A stretch of DNA of 64,000 bases from Dryas octopetala (taxonomy: Eukaryota > Streptophyta > Magnoliopsida > Rosales > Rosaceae). Location: positions 8,556,001 to 8,620,000 of the forward strand of contig OY992832.1 in assembly GCA_963921425.1 (NCBI GenBank), read 5' to 3'. The first letter of the stretch is position 1. Each line of letters begins with the position of its first letter. The notes beneath the pieces are model-generated. The model worked only from the letters and a program-made list of their open reading frames with translations, was not told where the DNA came from and did no database searches. A program made the position numbers and the translations under genes. Positions 47,893-60,485 of this stretch are shown here, piece by piece.

Positions 47893-49022
47893 AAAAATAG
47901 GTTTAATTATCAATTTACCATATAAAACTGTAACTCATTCTCATATTGTCACTTGAAAGTTTTTTCGTTTCAGATTACCACTTATAACTTACATCTGTGT
48001 TTCATTTTATCTTGTTATGTCAACAATTCTGTTAAAAATGCTGACTTGGCCGTTATTGCTGACGTGGTGGGCTGCATGTGCGCCATGTGTCACATTTTTT
48101 CTTGTATTTTCTTATTTTTTTATTTTCCCATTTTTTCTTGTATTTTCTTATTTTCTTATTTTTTTATTTTCCTATTTTTATAAATTTTGAAAATTAATTA
48201 AAAATAGCTCCGAACTTTGAAAAATACACGAAAAATTCATATGGATTCATCTTGACTAGTACTAATTTACTATGGGGTCAAAATACCAATTTTCCCTCTA
48301 AAATTTCAAGAAAATTTGGGAAGTCCAAATTTATTTCTAGAAAATTAAAATACTCTAGATTCTTTGGAAATTCATAAGATAATCTCTCGAACTTCGAAAA
48401 ATATGAGGTCTACACCATTAGTCTTCTAAAAACTAACAATACTTTTCTCGTAAACATTTGTTATCCAAAAGACCTCTTAGTCTTAGAGGAAAACAAATTT
48501 CTCTTTATAAAATAAATTCTAGAAAAATTTTAAAATTTTTGTAAAGTCTCAAATAATTTTATAAAACAGGCTTTTGGTAATTTTCAAAATATTTTTGAAA
48601 ATTCTAGAATTTATTTAATAGAGGGAAATTTATTTTAATTTTCTATAAATAAATTTGAACTTCCGAAATTTTTTGGAAATTTTTAGAGGAAAAATTGGTA
48701 TTTTTACCCCATAGTAAATTAGTACTAGTCAAGATGAGTCCGTAGAAATTTTCTGAGTTCGGAACTATTTTTAATTAATTTTCAAATTTTATAAAAATAG
48801 AAAAATAAAAAACATCAAAAATAAAAAGAAAATATGTGACACGTGGCGCACATCAAGTGCGCCACGTCATCATTAACGGCCAAGTCAGCATTTTTAACAG
48901 AATAAGGTAAAATAGGACACGAATGTAAGTTACAGATGATAATCTTGGACAAAAATTTTTTCAGGTGGCAATATAGTAATGAGTTACAGTTTGGGTGTTA
49001 AATCGATAATTAAACCTTAAAA
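47893..49022. mobile_element. 1.1-kb foldback element with ~500-bp arms
   Basis: The two halves are inverted copies around a centre near 48450. The ends are 'aggtttaattatcaattta' on the left and 'tcgataattaaacctt' on the right. Landmarks such as 'gacttggccgtta'/'taacggccaagtc', 'ctgttaaaaatgctgac'/'gtcagcatttttaacag', 'gactagtactaatttact'/'agtaaattagtactagtc' and 'accaattttccctctaaa'/'tttagaggaaaaattggt' pair almost perfectly. No transposase is present. The structure resembles Mutator-like foldback elements and is similar in style to the element at 230-1355. Confidence 0.85.
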
Positions 49023-50250
49023 ATAATTAAAATATTTTAGCTGAGGTAACAGTATCAATATCTGAAATAATTAGTTGATATGGTGTGATATATTAAAGCT
49101 TAGGTGAAACACGATTTTAGAAAATCAAAAAAACTTGGGTGAAACAAAACTCTATGATTTCTGGTATAAAAACATTAAAAAAAAACCCCAAAATGATGAG
49201 GCATTTAATTGAGTATATAGTTGATTGTTAAATATACTTTCAAGCTACAGTAGGCTCTTTATTTACTCATTGCTAATTGAGATTGGATATTATATATTCA
49301 AGCATGCATGCCTTTGGCCCTTACCCAATCAATCATGCATCCTGAAATCTGGAAACCACCGAACTTTATATGTGCAGTGTATATGCTTTCTTGTACAGGC
49401 TGTATCGACCCTGTTCATATTAAATAATGTTAAGATGATCATGTTTTCATATTAGTTGGCTATGATTTTCAATTCCATCGTTTTGTTTTGTAGGGGTTGG
49501 ATACTGGTTAGGTAGGGTGGCTGGAGCAAACAAACAAGACATACTCGTGAACGAAAAGGACTTGACTCTATGATTGCGTTCAATTCAACACTAACTTCTC
49601 AAAACGGACTACTATCCATATAAAAGTTACATGAGAGTTGTTGAGCGTAGTCGTGTATACAAGAAGCAAAGCAGTCAACTGTAAGACTGTAGTACCACAG
49701 TACATGACTTGTCTTTATAGGGAATTTTGTACCTAATTTAAGTTTTATTTAATTGTTTTTATCTGTCAAGTGTGACAGTGTCAAATATTACTTTAGTCTC
49801 CAATATTTTGAAAACTGCAACAACACGACAACGTTGCAGTTCCAGATCTGAAGTTTGCCCATGGTGTCCAAGCTTAATTGGAATGGTCAATATTTTCTAG
49901 TTGACTTGGCTGTATTTTATATTTCTTCCTTTTTTGCCCTTTATTAGCATACAACCCGCCATTATTTGGGCCTGAGTTTAAGGATGTGGGCTATCCAGAT
50001 TCAAAAAACCAGTATTTGTAATTATTGGGCTTCTTCATTAGCATCCAATAGACTATGGCTTCGGGCCAAAGTTCCTAATACATGGAAAAAAAAAAAGGTC
50101 CCTTAAATATACCTACATTTTCAATACTCCCTTTTAAAGTAGGCCTAGTAAGTAAATAAATGTGTGTGGAGTTTTTTTTTTTCCACGTCAGATAATGGTT
50201 TAGGCATAAATTTGTGAATATTTACAAAAGATGTCATTGCTCCAATTTGA
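49023..50250. other. Intergenic region
   Basis: AT-rich, with no frame resembling a known protein and no repeat relation to the rest of the window that I could see. Confidence 0.4.
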
Positions 50251-50259
50251 ACAATATTT

Positions 50260-51250
50260 CAATATCCATAATTTGAGGCATTTATTACTCTTAATTTTGA
50301 ATGTTTTTATTGATGAAATTTCATGATTCATGCATCAAATTCAAAAAACATTTGTTACCAATTCACATCAACATATAAGCACTTAAATACTAAAAAATTA
50401 AACACCCAATATATAGTACATATAATATAGATTTAAAACAATGAACACAGTAAGCCTCCACTTTAGGTTAAAAAAAAAAATATCTAATAAAAATATAACA
50501 AATCTATCACAATACAAATATATCACTAATATATATAAATGCAAATACCAATGCATTAGACTCAGGTACATAAAACCAAAGAAGAAAAAAAAGAAGATAC
50601 ATATCACTCAGGTCAAGAAGAAGATATTTATCCCCCCCCAAATCCACCCTCACTTTGAGGTATATATACTAATGGTTTCATCACCTTTTACTCAGGTAGA
50701 AAAATAAAACCAACAATCATGGAGGGCTTGGTCTTAAAAAAAAAAAAAAAAAAGCTCAAATAAAAGATGGGAGGAAGAAGAAGAAGATCAGAGATTGATG
50801 ATGAAGAAAAATCAAATAAAAGGAAGATCAAATAAGAAGAAAATAAAAGAAAAAGAAGAAGAAGAAGAAGATCGAAGAAATCATAAACACAACCAAAGCA
50901 AAATAATACGTTACTTACCTAGAGAACAGGTGAGGATGAAAGCTTAATAATATTTGAAAAATGTAAATGACGTTTCTTCTTAATCTTTGAATTAACGTTA
51001 GTCATAATATTTAACTTCATAAATTAATGACAATTAATTACAAAATTTTTAAATGACAATACCTTAAAATAAGATATTAATTATCGAAATAAAAATATAC
51101 CTATTTTCAACTCAAAGGGTAAAAGTGGAAATCACAAAATAAATTTTCTGCAAAAAAATAGATAATCTTACATGACAAATTCAAAAATAGGTATATATCA
51201 AATTGGGCCTCTGAAATGGATGTATCTCTAATTAGCTCAAAAAACCATAA
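50260..51250. repeat. Dispersed repeat, also present inverted in the ZIP2 intron
   Basis: This stretch reappears in reverse orientation within 54190-55615. Matching landmarks: 'ccaacaatcatggagggctt' here and 'aagccctccatgattgttgg' there; 'tatatcaaattgggcctc' here and 'gaggctcaatttgatat' there. The part from about 50953 onward is also present in direct orientation at about 53311-53750 as part of the ZIP tandem duplication. The nature of the element is not clear. Confidence 0.75.
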
Positions 51251-51458
51251 CAAATTCAACAGTGACAAAATAAAAAGTTAAAAACGATTGATTTGTGGAA
51301 ACATGAGGATCATAAACTTTTATAAACTTGAGGAAATTAGCATCTACTTGATACCAATACAACATACACATGCATACATATATAAATATAATTGGTAGAA
51401 TAATTTCATTTTATTGATTTTCAGATCATAGCATATCATCTTAATTAATTATGATTAA

Positions 51459-52857
51459 TTAAGCCCACTTTGCCAAGAGAGACATGCCACCTGCACCCAA
51501 AAGGACCGCAATGAAAGATTTGATCTGGAGCTTAATGCTGGCCTGCAACTTTGGACCCATGAAGTCGGCAGCGAGAAGATCAACCAAAGCCATGTAGATG
51601 AGAAGGCCAGCTGAGGATGCATTAAGCAGCCCCACTGCGATTAATGCACTCGGACTATTTTCCTTGTACATTTTTGACAAGGCCATTCCCAGTCCAATGC
51701 CAAATGGGGTTGTTGCAGAGAAGAAGAACACCATGATGGCCTTCTTCATAAACGTGAACTCAGCCTGCATGCAGTTCATGAGGTATATGATGTTCATGAG
51801 CAAATTAATTAAGTTTGGCGTAATTAAACTACATTTATATATATAGTTTTTTAATTTCAATATATATATTCCTTAGAGATTAAGTACCTGGAGAATGCAA
51901 CCCCCAAGACCCATGCCTTCAAACATTTGATGGAAGCAAAGGGCAGCCACAAGACCTTTAATTGTGCAGGTGTTATTTGAAGCTCCAAGAGAAAGCCCTA
52001 TTACAACTGAATGAACAATGATTCCCAGCTCTAATACCTGCGCGCCAACGATTTTCAATTTCACACATAATTCATACAAAAAATTGCATATATATATATA
52101 TATATATGTGTGTAAGATAACACATCAGTCACATATATATAATCTCATGTAGGCACGAAGAGTAGGATAGATAATTGATAAAATAAAAACTTTGTACTAA
52201 ATATATAATGTTTAATTTGGATCTGACCATTGCAACAACGCGATAACGTGGCAATTGTGAGTCTCCAGCTCCTCCCTTGACTTGATGAGTGTGTGCATGA
52301 AAATGTCCATGCCCAGCAGCCACCACTGCACCCATCTCCTGATCTCCTTCAATGGGTGCAGCAGCAGCAGCTTCCGGAATAACCCCAGCCCTACTTCTCT
52401 TGCTGTATATACTGGTGGCCATGGAGTCCACCATCAAAGTCACAATCGCAGACAACATGGCCACGAAGCCGGTGAAAGGGAACTTGTGCCATGGATTTTC
52501 TTTCAAACAGTTGGACGACAACATGTCGAAAGAGTCAGGCAAGACGTGCATGAACCCGGTGGCGAGGATGATGCCGGCGGCGAAGCACTTGACGATGACA
52601 AAGAGGTTCCGGTCAGGGTGCAAGGCCGGGATGGCGCGAGTGAAGAGGGGTAAGGAGACACCAATCAAGCTGGTGACTAGAATAGAGGTTATGGCTATGA
52701 TTTTGAGAGGCACAGCGCCTGCCTTGTCGTTGCAGGAGTTCGTTTCAGTGTTGCACTCATCATCCGACTGTGACTCAGCTTGGGGACTCAGTGTACACAT
52801 GATCATGAGGATCAACAACATTACTGGGATCAGCTTCAAAACTGAGTTGCTGCCCAT
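51459..52857 (-). CDS. ZIP family zinc/iron transporter, copy 1
   Basis: Exons 52228-52857, 51888-52037 and 51459-51764 encode 361 residues. The ATG at 52857 was chosen; a GTG two codons earlier is not a start. It has an N-terminal signal-like hydrophobic stretch and several membrane segments. A His-rich loop ([10 protein letters not shown]) lies between the third and fourth segments. The metal-site motifs are [16 protein letters not shown] with His219, and [11 protein letters not shown] with His246 and Glu250. The C-terminus ends [14 protein letters not shown]. This is the plant ZIP/IRT layout: uptake of Zn or Fe into the cytosol across the plasma membrane or a vacuolar membrane. Metal preference cannot be read from sequence. 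It is the downstream member of a tandem pair in the same orientation. Confidence 0.94.
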
Positions 52858-52928
52858 ATTCACTCTTTAACTCAATTGTGTATTGGAATTAATGTTGGGC
52901 TTAATTACCAATATTTCTTGGAGATTCA

Positions 52929-52935
52929 TTATATA
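52929..52935 (-). promoter_or_regulatory. TATA box of ZIP copy 1
   Basis: TATATAA on the minus strand, 72 bases upstream of the ATG; conserved at the same distance in ZIP copy 2. Confidence 0.6.
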
Positions 52936-53039
52936 GAGGTTTGTGACATCATGTGCTCAAATTTTTTTTTATATATAGAATAGGGCCATGATGCATGCCA
53001 ACAGAATATATGAAATGATATATTGTTGCATGTAAGGGA

Positions 53040-53056
53040 AGTTGGATCAAGATCTC

Positions 53057-53091
<35 letters not shown>

Positions 53092-53310
53092 GGCCTTCTA
53101 ATAAGGGATCCCTCATTTAGTGTTAAATGAGGGATCACCCTGTGTGGCCCACACAGGTCATTTTGTGTTAATCTGAACTGTCCATTTTTTACATCTCCAT
53201 TGATAGATCATCTCTACAAAAAATCAGTCAAATCGGAAATCGTTTACCTGTTTGTTTAAGCGGTCAAAGTTTAAAACAAATGGACGAACAATACCAAACT
53301 TTATTGTGAT
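53040..53310. other. Spacer between ZIP copies: (TA)n and insertion-like DNA
   Basis: A TA microsatellite (about 53060-53087) is followed by about 220 bases ('gagggccttctaataagg' onward) that are absent from the matching place near ZIP copy 2. They look like an inserted repeat fragment. At about 53311 homology with the 3' flank of copy 1 resumes, marking the tandem-duplication join. Confidence 0.5.
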
Positions 53311-53795
53311 GTTTGAAAAATGTAAATGACGTTTCTTCTTAATCTTTGAATTAACGTTGGTCATAATATTGAACTTCATAAATTAATGGCAATTAATTAC
53401 AAAATTTTTAAATGACAATACCTTGAAATAAGATATTAATTGTCAAAATTAAAATATATCTATTTTCAACTCAAAAGGAAAAGTGAAAATCACAAAATGA
53501 ATTTTCTGCAAAAAAATAAATAATCTTATATGACAAATTAAAAAATAGGTATATATCAAATTGGGCCTCAGAAATGAGTGCATCTCTAATTAGCTCAAAA
53601 AACTATAACAAATTCAACAGTGACAAAATAAAAAGTTAAAAACGATTGATTTGTGGAAACATGAGGATCATAAACTTGAGGAAATTAGCATCCTCTTGAT
53701 ACCAATACAACATACACATGCATACATACATATATATATATAATTTTTTATTGCTTTTCAGATCATGGCATATCATCTTAATTAAATATTATTAA

Positions 53796-56650
53796 TTAAG
53801 CCCACTTTGCCAAGAGGGACATGCCACCTGCCCCCAAAAGGACCGCAATGTAAGATTTGATCTGGAGCTTAATGCTGGCCTGCAACTTTGGACCCATGAA
53901 GTCGGCAGCGAGAAGATCAACCAAAGCCATGTAGATGAGAAGGCCAGCTGAGGATGCATTAAGCAGCCCCACTGCGATTAATGCACTCGGACTATTTTCC
54001 TTGTACATTTTTGACAAGGCCATTCCCAGTCCAATGCCAAATGGGGTTGTTGCAGAGAAGAAGAACACCATGATGGCCTTCTTCATAAACTTGAACTCAG
54101 CCTGCATGCAGTTCATGAGGTATATGAAGTTCATGAGCAAATTAATTAAGTTTGGAGTAATTAAATTATATTTATATAGTTTTCAATGAGTTAATTAGAG
54201 ATACACCCATTTCTGAGGCTCAATTTGATATCACCTCATTCTTTTGATATACTTCCATTTTTTAATTTGCCACATAGGATTATCTATTTTCTTCAGAAAA
54301 TTTATTTTGTAATTTCCTCTTTTACCCTTTGAGTTCAAAAAATGTACATTTTGTTTTTGTCAATTAATATATGTCTTATTTCAAGGTATTGTCATAAATT
54401 TTTTTTTTAATTAATTGTCATTAATTTATGAAGTTGAATATTAAGATTTTCCATTTCTGATTATCGTTTTCAAATTTCAAAATAGGTCTGATCTTGTCCA
54501 ATTTAGTGTATTACCATATAAAAGAAATGTCTTTTACTTATTGCAAAAATCATTAAGCTTTCTTCTCACATGTTCTTTAGGTTGCAATACTCTAAAATTC
54601 AATGGAGGGTGCTATCATTGCAAGATGTCATCTCGGCCAAAAAACAATAGTTGTTCCACTTTTTTCTCTAGGTAAGTAACTTATTATTTTGCTTTGGTTG
54701 TATTTGTAGTTTCTTCGATCTTCTTCTTCTTCTTTGATCTTTTTTTTTTTTTTTAACACCAAGCCCTCCATGATTGTTGGTTTTATTTTTCTTTCACATT
54801 TTTCTACCTAATTAAGGGCCCGTTTGGCACTGCTTCTTAGAAGTACTTTTATTTAGTAGTGCTTTTATCAGAAGCGCTTATGTTAAGAAGCACATATAAA
54901 TTTTTATAAAACTTCTAAATTATTTATGCAAAAGCACTTGAAAGTGCTTCTTGAGAAAGCACCTGTCAGGTGCTTCTCAAAAAACCCCTTAGAAGTGCTT
55001 TTATAACTCAAAAGCACTTCTAATTATTTTTGCCAAACGCTATCAAAAGTGCTTTTACTAATTTGAAAGCGCTTTTGACAATTTTAAAAGCAGTGTCAAA
55101 CGAGCCCTAAGAGGTGATAAAACTATTGGTATATATACTTCAAAAGGGGGTTGGATTTGGGGGGATGGGTATCTCCTTCTTGACCTGAGTGATAGGTATT
55201 TTTTTTTTTTATATACCTGAGTTTAAAGTATTGGTATTTGTATTTATATATCTTAATGCTATATTTTATTGTGATGGATTTGTTATATTATATTAGATTT
55301 TTGTTTTTTGTTTTTTAACCCAAAGTGAGATTTATTGTATTCATTTTTTTTTTAATCTATATTATTGGTTTACTGTATAGTCTGTATTATAGATTTAACC
55401 TATATTTGTTAAAAAAATTAAACACCCAATATACAGTATTATATGTATATTAGGTGTTTAATTTTTTTTGTATTTAAGTGTTTATAAGTTATAACTTTAT
55501 ATGTTGATGTGAATTGGTAACAAATGTTTTTTGAATTGGATGCATGAATCATAAAATTTCATCAATATAAATATTCAAAATTAAGAGTAATAAATGTCTC
55601 AAATCATAGATCTTTAAATATTGCTAGTAGGTATATCTAAAAGACTCTTTTTTAATTTCAATATATATATTCCTTTGAGATTAAGTACCTGGAGAATGCA
55701 ACCCCCAAGACCCATGCCTTCAAACATTTGATGGAAGCAAAGGGCAGCCACAAGACCTTTAATTGTGCAGGTGTTATTTGAAGCTCCAAGAGAAAGCCCT
55801 ATTACAATTGAATGAACAATGATTCCCAGCTCTAATACCTGCGCGCCAACAATTTTCAATTTCACACATAATTCATACAAAAAATTGCATATATATATGT
55901 AAGATAACACATCAGTCACATATATATAATCTCATGTAGGTACGAAGAGTAGGATAGATAATTGATAAAATAAAAACTTTGTACTAAATATATAATGTTT
56001 AATTTGGATCTGACCATTGCAACAACGCGATAACGTGGCAATTGTGAGTCTCCACCTCCTCCCTTGACTTGATAAGTGTGTGCATGAAAATGTCCATGCC
56101 CAGCAGCCACCACTGCACCCATCTCCTGATCTCCTTCAATGGGTGCAGCAGCAGCAGCAGCAGCTTCCGGAATAACCCCAGCCGTACATCTCTTGCTGTA
56201 TATACTGGTGGCCATGGAGTCCACCATCAAAGTCGCAATCGCAGACAACATGGCCACGAAGCCGGTGAAAGGGAACTTGTGCCATGGATTTTCTTTCAAA
56301 CAGTTGGACGACAACATGTCGAAAGAGTCAGGCAAGACGTGCATGAACCCGGTGGCGAGGATGATGCCGGCGGCGAAGCACTTGACGATGACAAAGAGGT
56401 TCCGGTCAGGGTGCAAGGCCGGGATGGCGCGAGTGAAGAGGGGTAAGGAGACACCAATCAAGCTGGTGACTAGAATAGAGGTTATGGCTATGATTTTGAG
56501 AGGCACAGCGCCTGCCTTGTCGTTGCAGGAGTTTGTTTCAGTGTTGCACTCATCATCGGACTGTGACTCGGCTTGGGGACTCAGTGTACAGATGATCACG
56601 AGGATCAACAACATTACTGGGGTCAGCTTCAAAACTGAGTTACTGCTCAT
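53796..56650 (-). CDS. ZIP family zinc/iron transporter, copy 2
   Basis: Exons 56015-56650, 55689-55838 and 53796-54101 encode 363 residues. It has the same domain layout and start choice as copy 1. Differences are few: Gly2Ser, some signal-region changes, two extra Ala in the loop, HAHTYQ in place of HAHTHQ (one loop His lost), HSIVIG for HSVVIG, and small changes in exon 3. Metal-site His and Glu residues are retained. Intron 2 is 1587 bases, against 123 in copy 1, because of a large insertion that includes a MITE. If this intron splices normally the product should be functional; if not, the last two membrane segments would be lost. Confidence 0.9.
54184..55652. mobile_element. 1.5-kb insertion in intron 2 of ZIP copy 2
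   Basis: In copy 1 the intron reads 'tatagttttttaatttc'. In copy 2 these flanks are separated by about 1.47 kb. Most of the insert is the inverse of 50260-51250, and a MITE (54827-55107) is nested in it. No coding capacity or clear target duplication was found, so the mechanism (transposition or local inverted duplication) is open. Confidence 0.7.
54827..55107. mobile_element. Tourist/PIF-like MITE, second copy
   Basis: It begins GGGCCCGTTTGGCACTGCTT and ends AAAGCAGTGTCAAACGAGCCC, with TAA on both sides. It is about 95% similar to the AGO2-intron copy at 30968-31258 by eye. The uninterrupted site at about 50690 confirms the insertion limits. Confidence 0.85.
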
Positions 56651-56721
56651 ATTCACTCGATCTTTAACTCAATTGTGTATTGGAATGTTGGGCTTAATTA
56701 CCAATATTTCTTGGAGATTCA

Positions 56722-56728
56722 TTATATA
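56722..56728 (-). promoter_or_regulatory. TATA box of ZIP copy 2
   Basis: TATATAA on the minus strand, 72 bases upstream of the ATG, as in copy 1. Confidence 0.6.
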
Positions 56729-56869
56729 GAGGTTTGTGACATCATGTGCTCAAATTTTTTTTATATATAGAATAGGGCCAGGATGCATGCCCACAGAATA
56801 TATGAAATGATATATATATTATTGTAAGGGAAGTTGGATCAAGATCTTATATATATATATAACTGGGTA

Positions 56870-58738
56870 ATTATATATTTTAAATAAATTTTTCTCCTAT
56901 AGATCGAGGAAATTTAATATATGGTCTGATTGTTCATAATGTAACATTTTACTTGAATATCTAATTAAATTTGAGAGTTAACAATATATGAGATTTCGAC
57001 GAAAATGAAAAGAAATTTACAGTTTAACAATATAAAAAGTTGAATATTTCATGTCGGATAAGAAAATAATGACCAATTAAGCCATTATGCATATACTCCA
57101 TATTTTACCTTAATTTGTATATATATATATATATATAATAAAGCTTTTGCTATATTTACATATATACACTTGTAAAAGGGCTTTCGAATTAGAAAATTCA
57201 TATGATGAGCTACTGGAGAATTACAGTACGTACGGTAGTACGGTACGTACTTGCAGTAATGTACTTGCAATAGTATATATGCAATCATACAAATGGCTAG
57301 GTTGTTTTTTTTAATAAGGTTAGTGTATATATAGTTTTGGATAAGGCTCTCACGTTTTCAGTTAATTTTGCAAGTCAACGAATTATGTCAGAAAATTAAT
57401 GCAATGGTTTGAAAGCACATATTTGATAAGAAAACTGAGATCTACTAGTTATTTAATTCACAGTAATTATAAATTTGATGTTATATATTAACACTATTAA
57501 TTAAAAATCCTGTTGAATAAGTCAAGGGAGAGAAACGTGAACGAATTAATTAAGTGATGTGTGCAATACATAGATTCCATATATATATGAGCTTAAATTG
57601 TTTATTCATGGTGTACGTAATTTTCATATAAATATGAAGTTCTTGTCAACTAAATCAAGGAGGTATGGATCATGCCATTTTCTGGAAGTGATTTGTGTGA
57701 AGCCTGTGGGTACTTGTGTTTGGCTTAAGCATCAATTGCAGAGGTGGCCGGCTATTGGGTTTCTGAAACTGCAGTGACACAAAAATCGTGAGAATTAATA
57801 CAAATATATGCTGAAGTTTAAGCTGCATGACTATTTAATAAAACTATATCTACCTTTGTACTACATTTTTAAGAAAATGAGATTCACTTGCATACATAAA
57901 TGGGTTTCATCTCTCTATTAAATATGTTAATTCCATTTATATTAGATATATAAGTTTCAATCACTCCTATTAAAGGTCTATTTAGTTCGCAAAATAAAAA
58001 CGTCAAAATGAATATGAGATCTCATTCTCACTATTACCTCTTATATGAATATAAAATAGCAATGCATAGAGATTTGAAACCCTAGTTTAAAGCCTACTCC
58101 TTTGCTGTTCCCATTTTTTGAGAATGCAAGTACAACGTATGCATTTATGTTACCTAATGTATCAAAACTAAGACACATCGATCTAAGTACTCTTCCCCAA
58201 TTTGAGAAGGACAATTAACAAACAATAATACTTTTTATTGTGCATATGGCTGCAACTATTTATTATTGAGGAATTTCTGAATTCAAGTTCAAGTCCCCTA
58301 ATTATGATAAGCATATAATACTGTGCTTTCACTGTCCTCAAGTCAAATGAATTAAAGAAATTTTGATATGTAAATTCGTTGTTTCTTTTCTCAACCACCA
58401 AAATGTTGACTTGTGTGCAAGATTATTCATTAGTGGGATTCCTACAACATGCTAATTGTTTAATGAAAGTACTTAATGAATGTGTCCTTCTTGTAGGTAC
58501 CTTGTGGATTAATTACTTAATCGATTTGATTGAGGCATTATATTAATATATAATATATATGCGGTTGTCGATAGCTTTTCTATATTCTTAATTTATTTAC
58601 ATTAGAAGAAATTTAAGTTATACCTTATCTTAATTTTAACTTATTTCTTAACCATCCCTCACCATTTAGACTTTATCTTATTTCCATCACTTTCTTCTAT
58701 CTTTAAAAATTAATATGTGATTGTATCCCGAAAAAACT
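56870..58738. other. AT-rich intergenic region
   Basis: No recognisable gene. Contains a TA repeat (about 57118-57138) and direct repeats of 'gtacgta' (57224-57250). A less AT-rich patch at 57655-57780 showed no coding frame of note. Confidence 0.4.
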
Positions 58739-58741
58739 AAG

Positions 58742-59561
58742 GTCTCGTTTGGTATCATTTTCTAAAAGTATTTTTGTAAAACATTTTTGCAAAATGAAAA
58801 TGAGAAAATGAATTTACAGAAAATGATAAAATGAAAATGAGAAATTGTGTTTGGTAACTAAATTTTTCAGGCCTCCTCTTTTTCTCTCCCCCTATTCTTC
58901 ATCTTTACCAAATACCCACAGAGGCACATCAAAAATAAGATCTTGAGACCTCCGAATCAAGGTTTCTATCCAATGGACTTGTTCCTTGCCAAGTGACTTC
59001 TTGAACTCGGGCTGGCTTCTTCAATGGGCTGGGGTCTGGGCGGCAGAGAAAGAGGAGAAGGGTGAGGAGAGATAGTGAGGGGTTGGCTTTCTTTCACTGG
59101 ATGGGTTGGGTTTCGGGGTTGGGGCTGGGGTTGAGGAGGGGAGGTTTCGGTGGTGCTAGTGGCAAAGAGAGAGAGGAGAGGGACAGGGAGAGAGAGTGAG
59201 GCAGAGAGAGAGTGGCCGGTGGTCAAGCTTGGGGTCAGGACGGCGATGGGGGTTGGGTTTCGCTCGGTTGGGGTCTGGGAGGAGAGGGGAGGGAGGTATG
59301 CGGGAGAGAGGGAGGAAGAAGAAGATAATAGGGGAGGGGGGTCTGTGGGAGAGGTGGAAGGAGAAGATAGTATAGGAAAAATAGAAAACGAAAAACAGAA
59401 AACGTCATTTGGACGTTTTCTGACTGACAGTGTAAAAGTTGAAAATGTTTTCAGAAAACATTTTCAATTATTTAGTAAAATGGGCCACCAAACACATTTT
59501 TTGTTATTTTCGTTTTTTGAAAATGAAAATGGGCATTTGAAAATGATACCAAACGGACCCT
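58742..59561. mobile_element. PIF/Harbinger-like element with G/A-rich core
   Basis: The left end GGTCTCGTTTGGTATCATTTTC and right end GAAAATGATACCAAACGGACC are inverted copies, with TAA directly repeated outside (58739-58741 and about 59562-59564). About 820 bases. The core (58980-59370) is G/A-rich on the + strand and produces long low-complexity frames on both strands that are not genes. Confidence 0.8.
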
Positions 59562-59564
59562 AAT

Positions 59565-60485
59565 ATATCACTAGAGAAGTCAGATGTGTTTAAAAAAATA
59601 ACTATTTTGTCACTACAAACTACAAAGTCGAATATGCTTTGCTAGCATTTTGCTGATAGTCTAATTTAGTCATGGTTATTGCTGCCTGATAGAATTTTAG
59701 CATCTAACTTAAAACTAATTAACAATAAAAGAAGTAGTTCAAACCCTTATAAGTCAACGTGTGGTGTCATTCAAACCTAACACGTGGACAATTTATATTA
59801 GGTGATGTGGGAGCACATGTGGCCGTTGGGCCTAACATGTGAATAGTCTGCTCTGATATCATGATAGAATTTGAACACCGAACCTAAAATCAATTGACAA
59901 TGGGAGGAGTAATCAAACTTTTATAAGCCACTAAATAAGGTTATACTTTTCCAATGTGGGACTGAGATCTTTCTCTCAACACTGCCTACCGCAACATACA
60001 CCAGACGTCACAGAATTAAGAATTTAACAAACGTCATTGTTATGCTTAAATATTTGTTGATTGGGCTTCACACCAAAAACAGAGATAGTCACTCATATTT
60101 GCAAACTATTTGTTGTTGGGTCTGGGTCGCCTTGAATATTATCATCCATAATTGCATAAACTTAATAGAAAGGAAAACCACTTCAAATCAAATTATTGCT
60201 AATAATTATAAAAAAGCATCAAATAAGGAAAAAAGAAATTGTGCTTGCTAAGTTGCTAGTATCACGAGGAATAGGAAAAAAAACAAAAGTAATGATAACA
60301 AAGTTAATATCTTTTAACAAGAAAAATGCTAATTTTTAATGACCATTTGTCTAGTGGATCAGTGGATGGTATCAAGTCTTCATGAGTTTAAATCTCATGG
60401 GCTACAATTGATTAATTAAAAAAAAAAGCCAAGAAAAGTGCTAATTGCAATAGAAGGCTGAGGGATGCAGCTAACTGGGCTTTCT
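59565..60485. other. Intergenic DNA with a diverged direct repeat and a SINE-like stretch
   Basis: Two diverged copies of a ~75-base unit ('tgatagaatttt..' at 59686 and 'tgatagaatttg..' at 59862) lie about 175 bases apart, possibly remnants of one repeat family. At 60340-60430 'ttgtctagtggatcagtgg' and 'gagtttaaatctcatgg', spaced like Pol III A and B boxes and followed by an A-rich tail, suggest a SINE remnant. Both readings are tentative. Confidence 0.35.

Noticed and set aside
52282..52870. Frames of 123-196 codons opposite the ZIP first exons (also 56069-56729)
   Set aside because: Antisense shadows of the ZIP coding sequence, which has clear transporter motifs and splice sites.
59150..59563. 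137-codon frame
   Set aside because: Inside the PIF-like element, G/A-rich, runs into the terminal inverted repeat.
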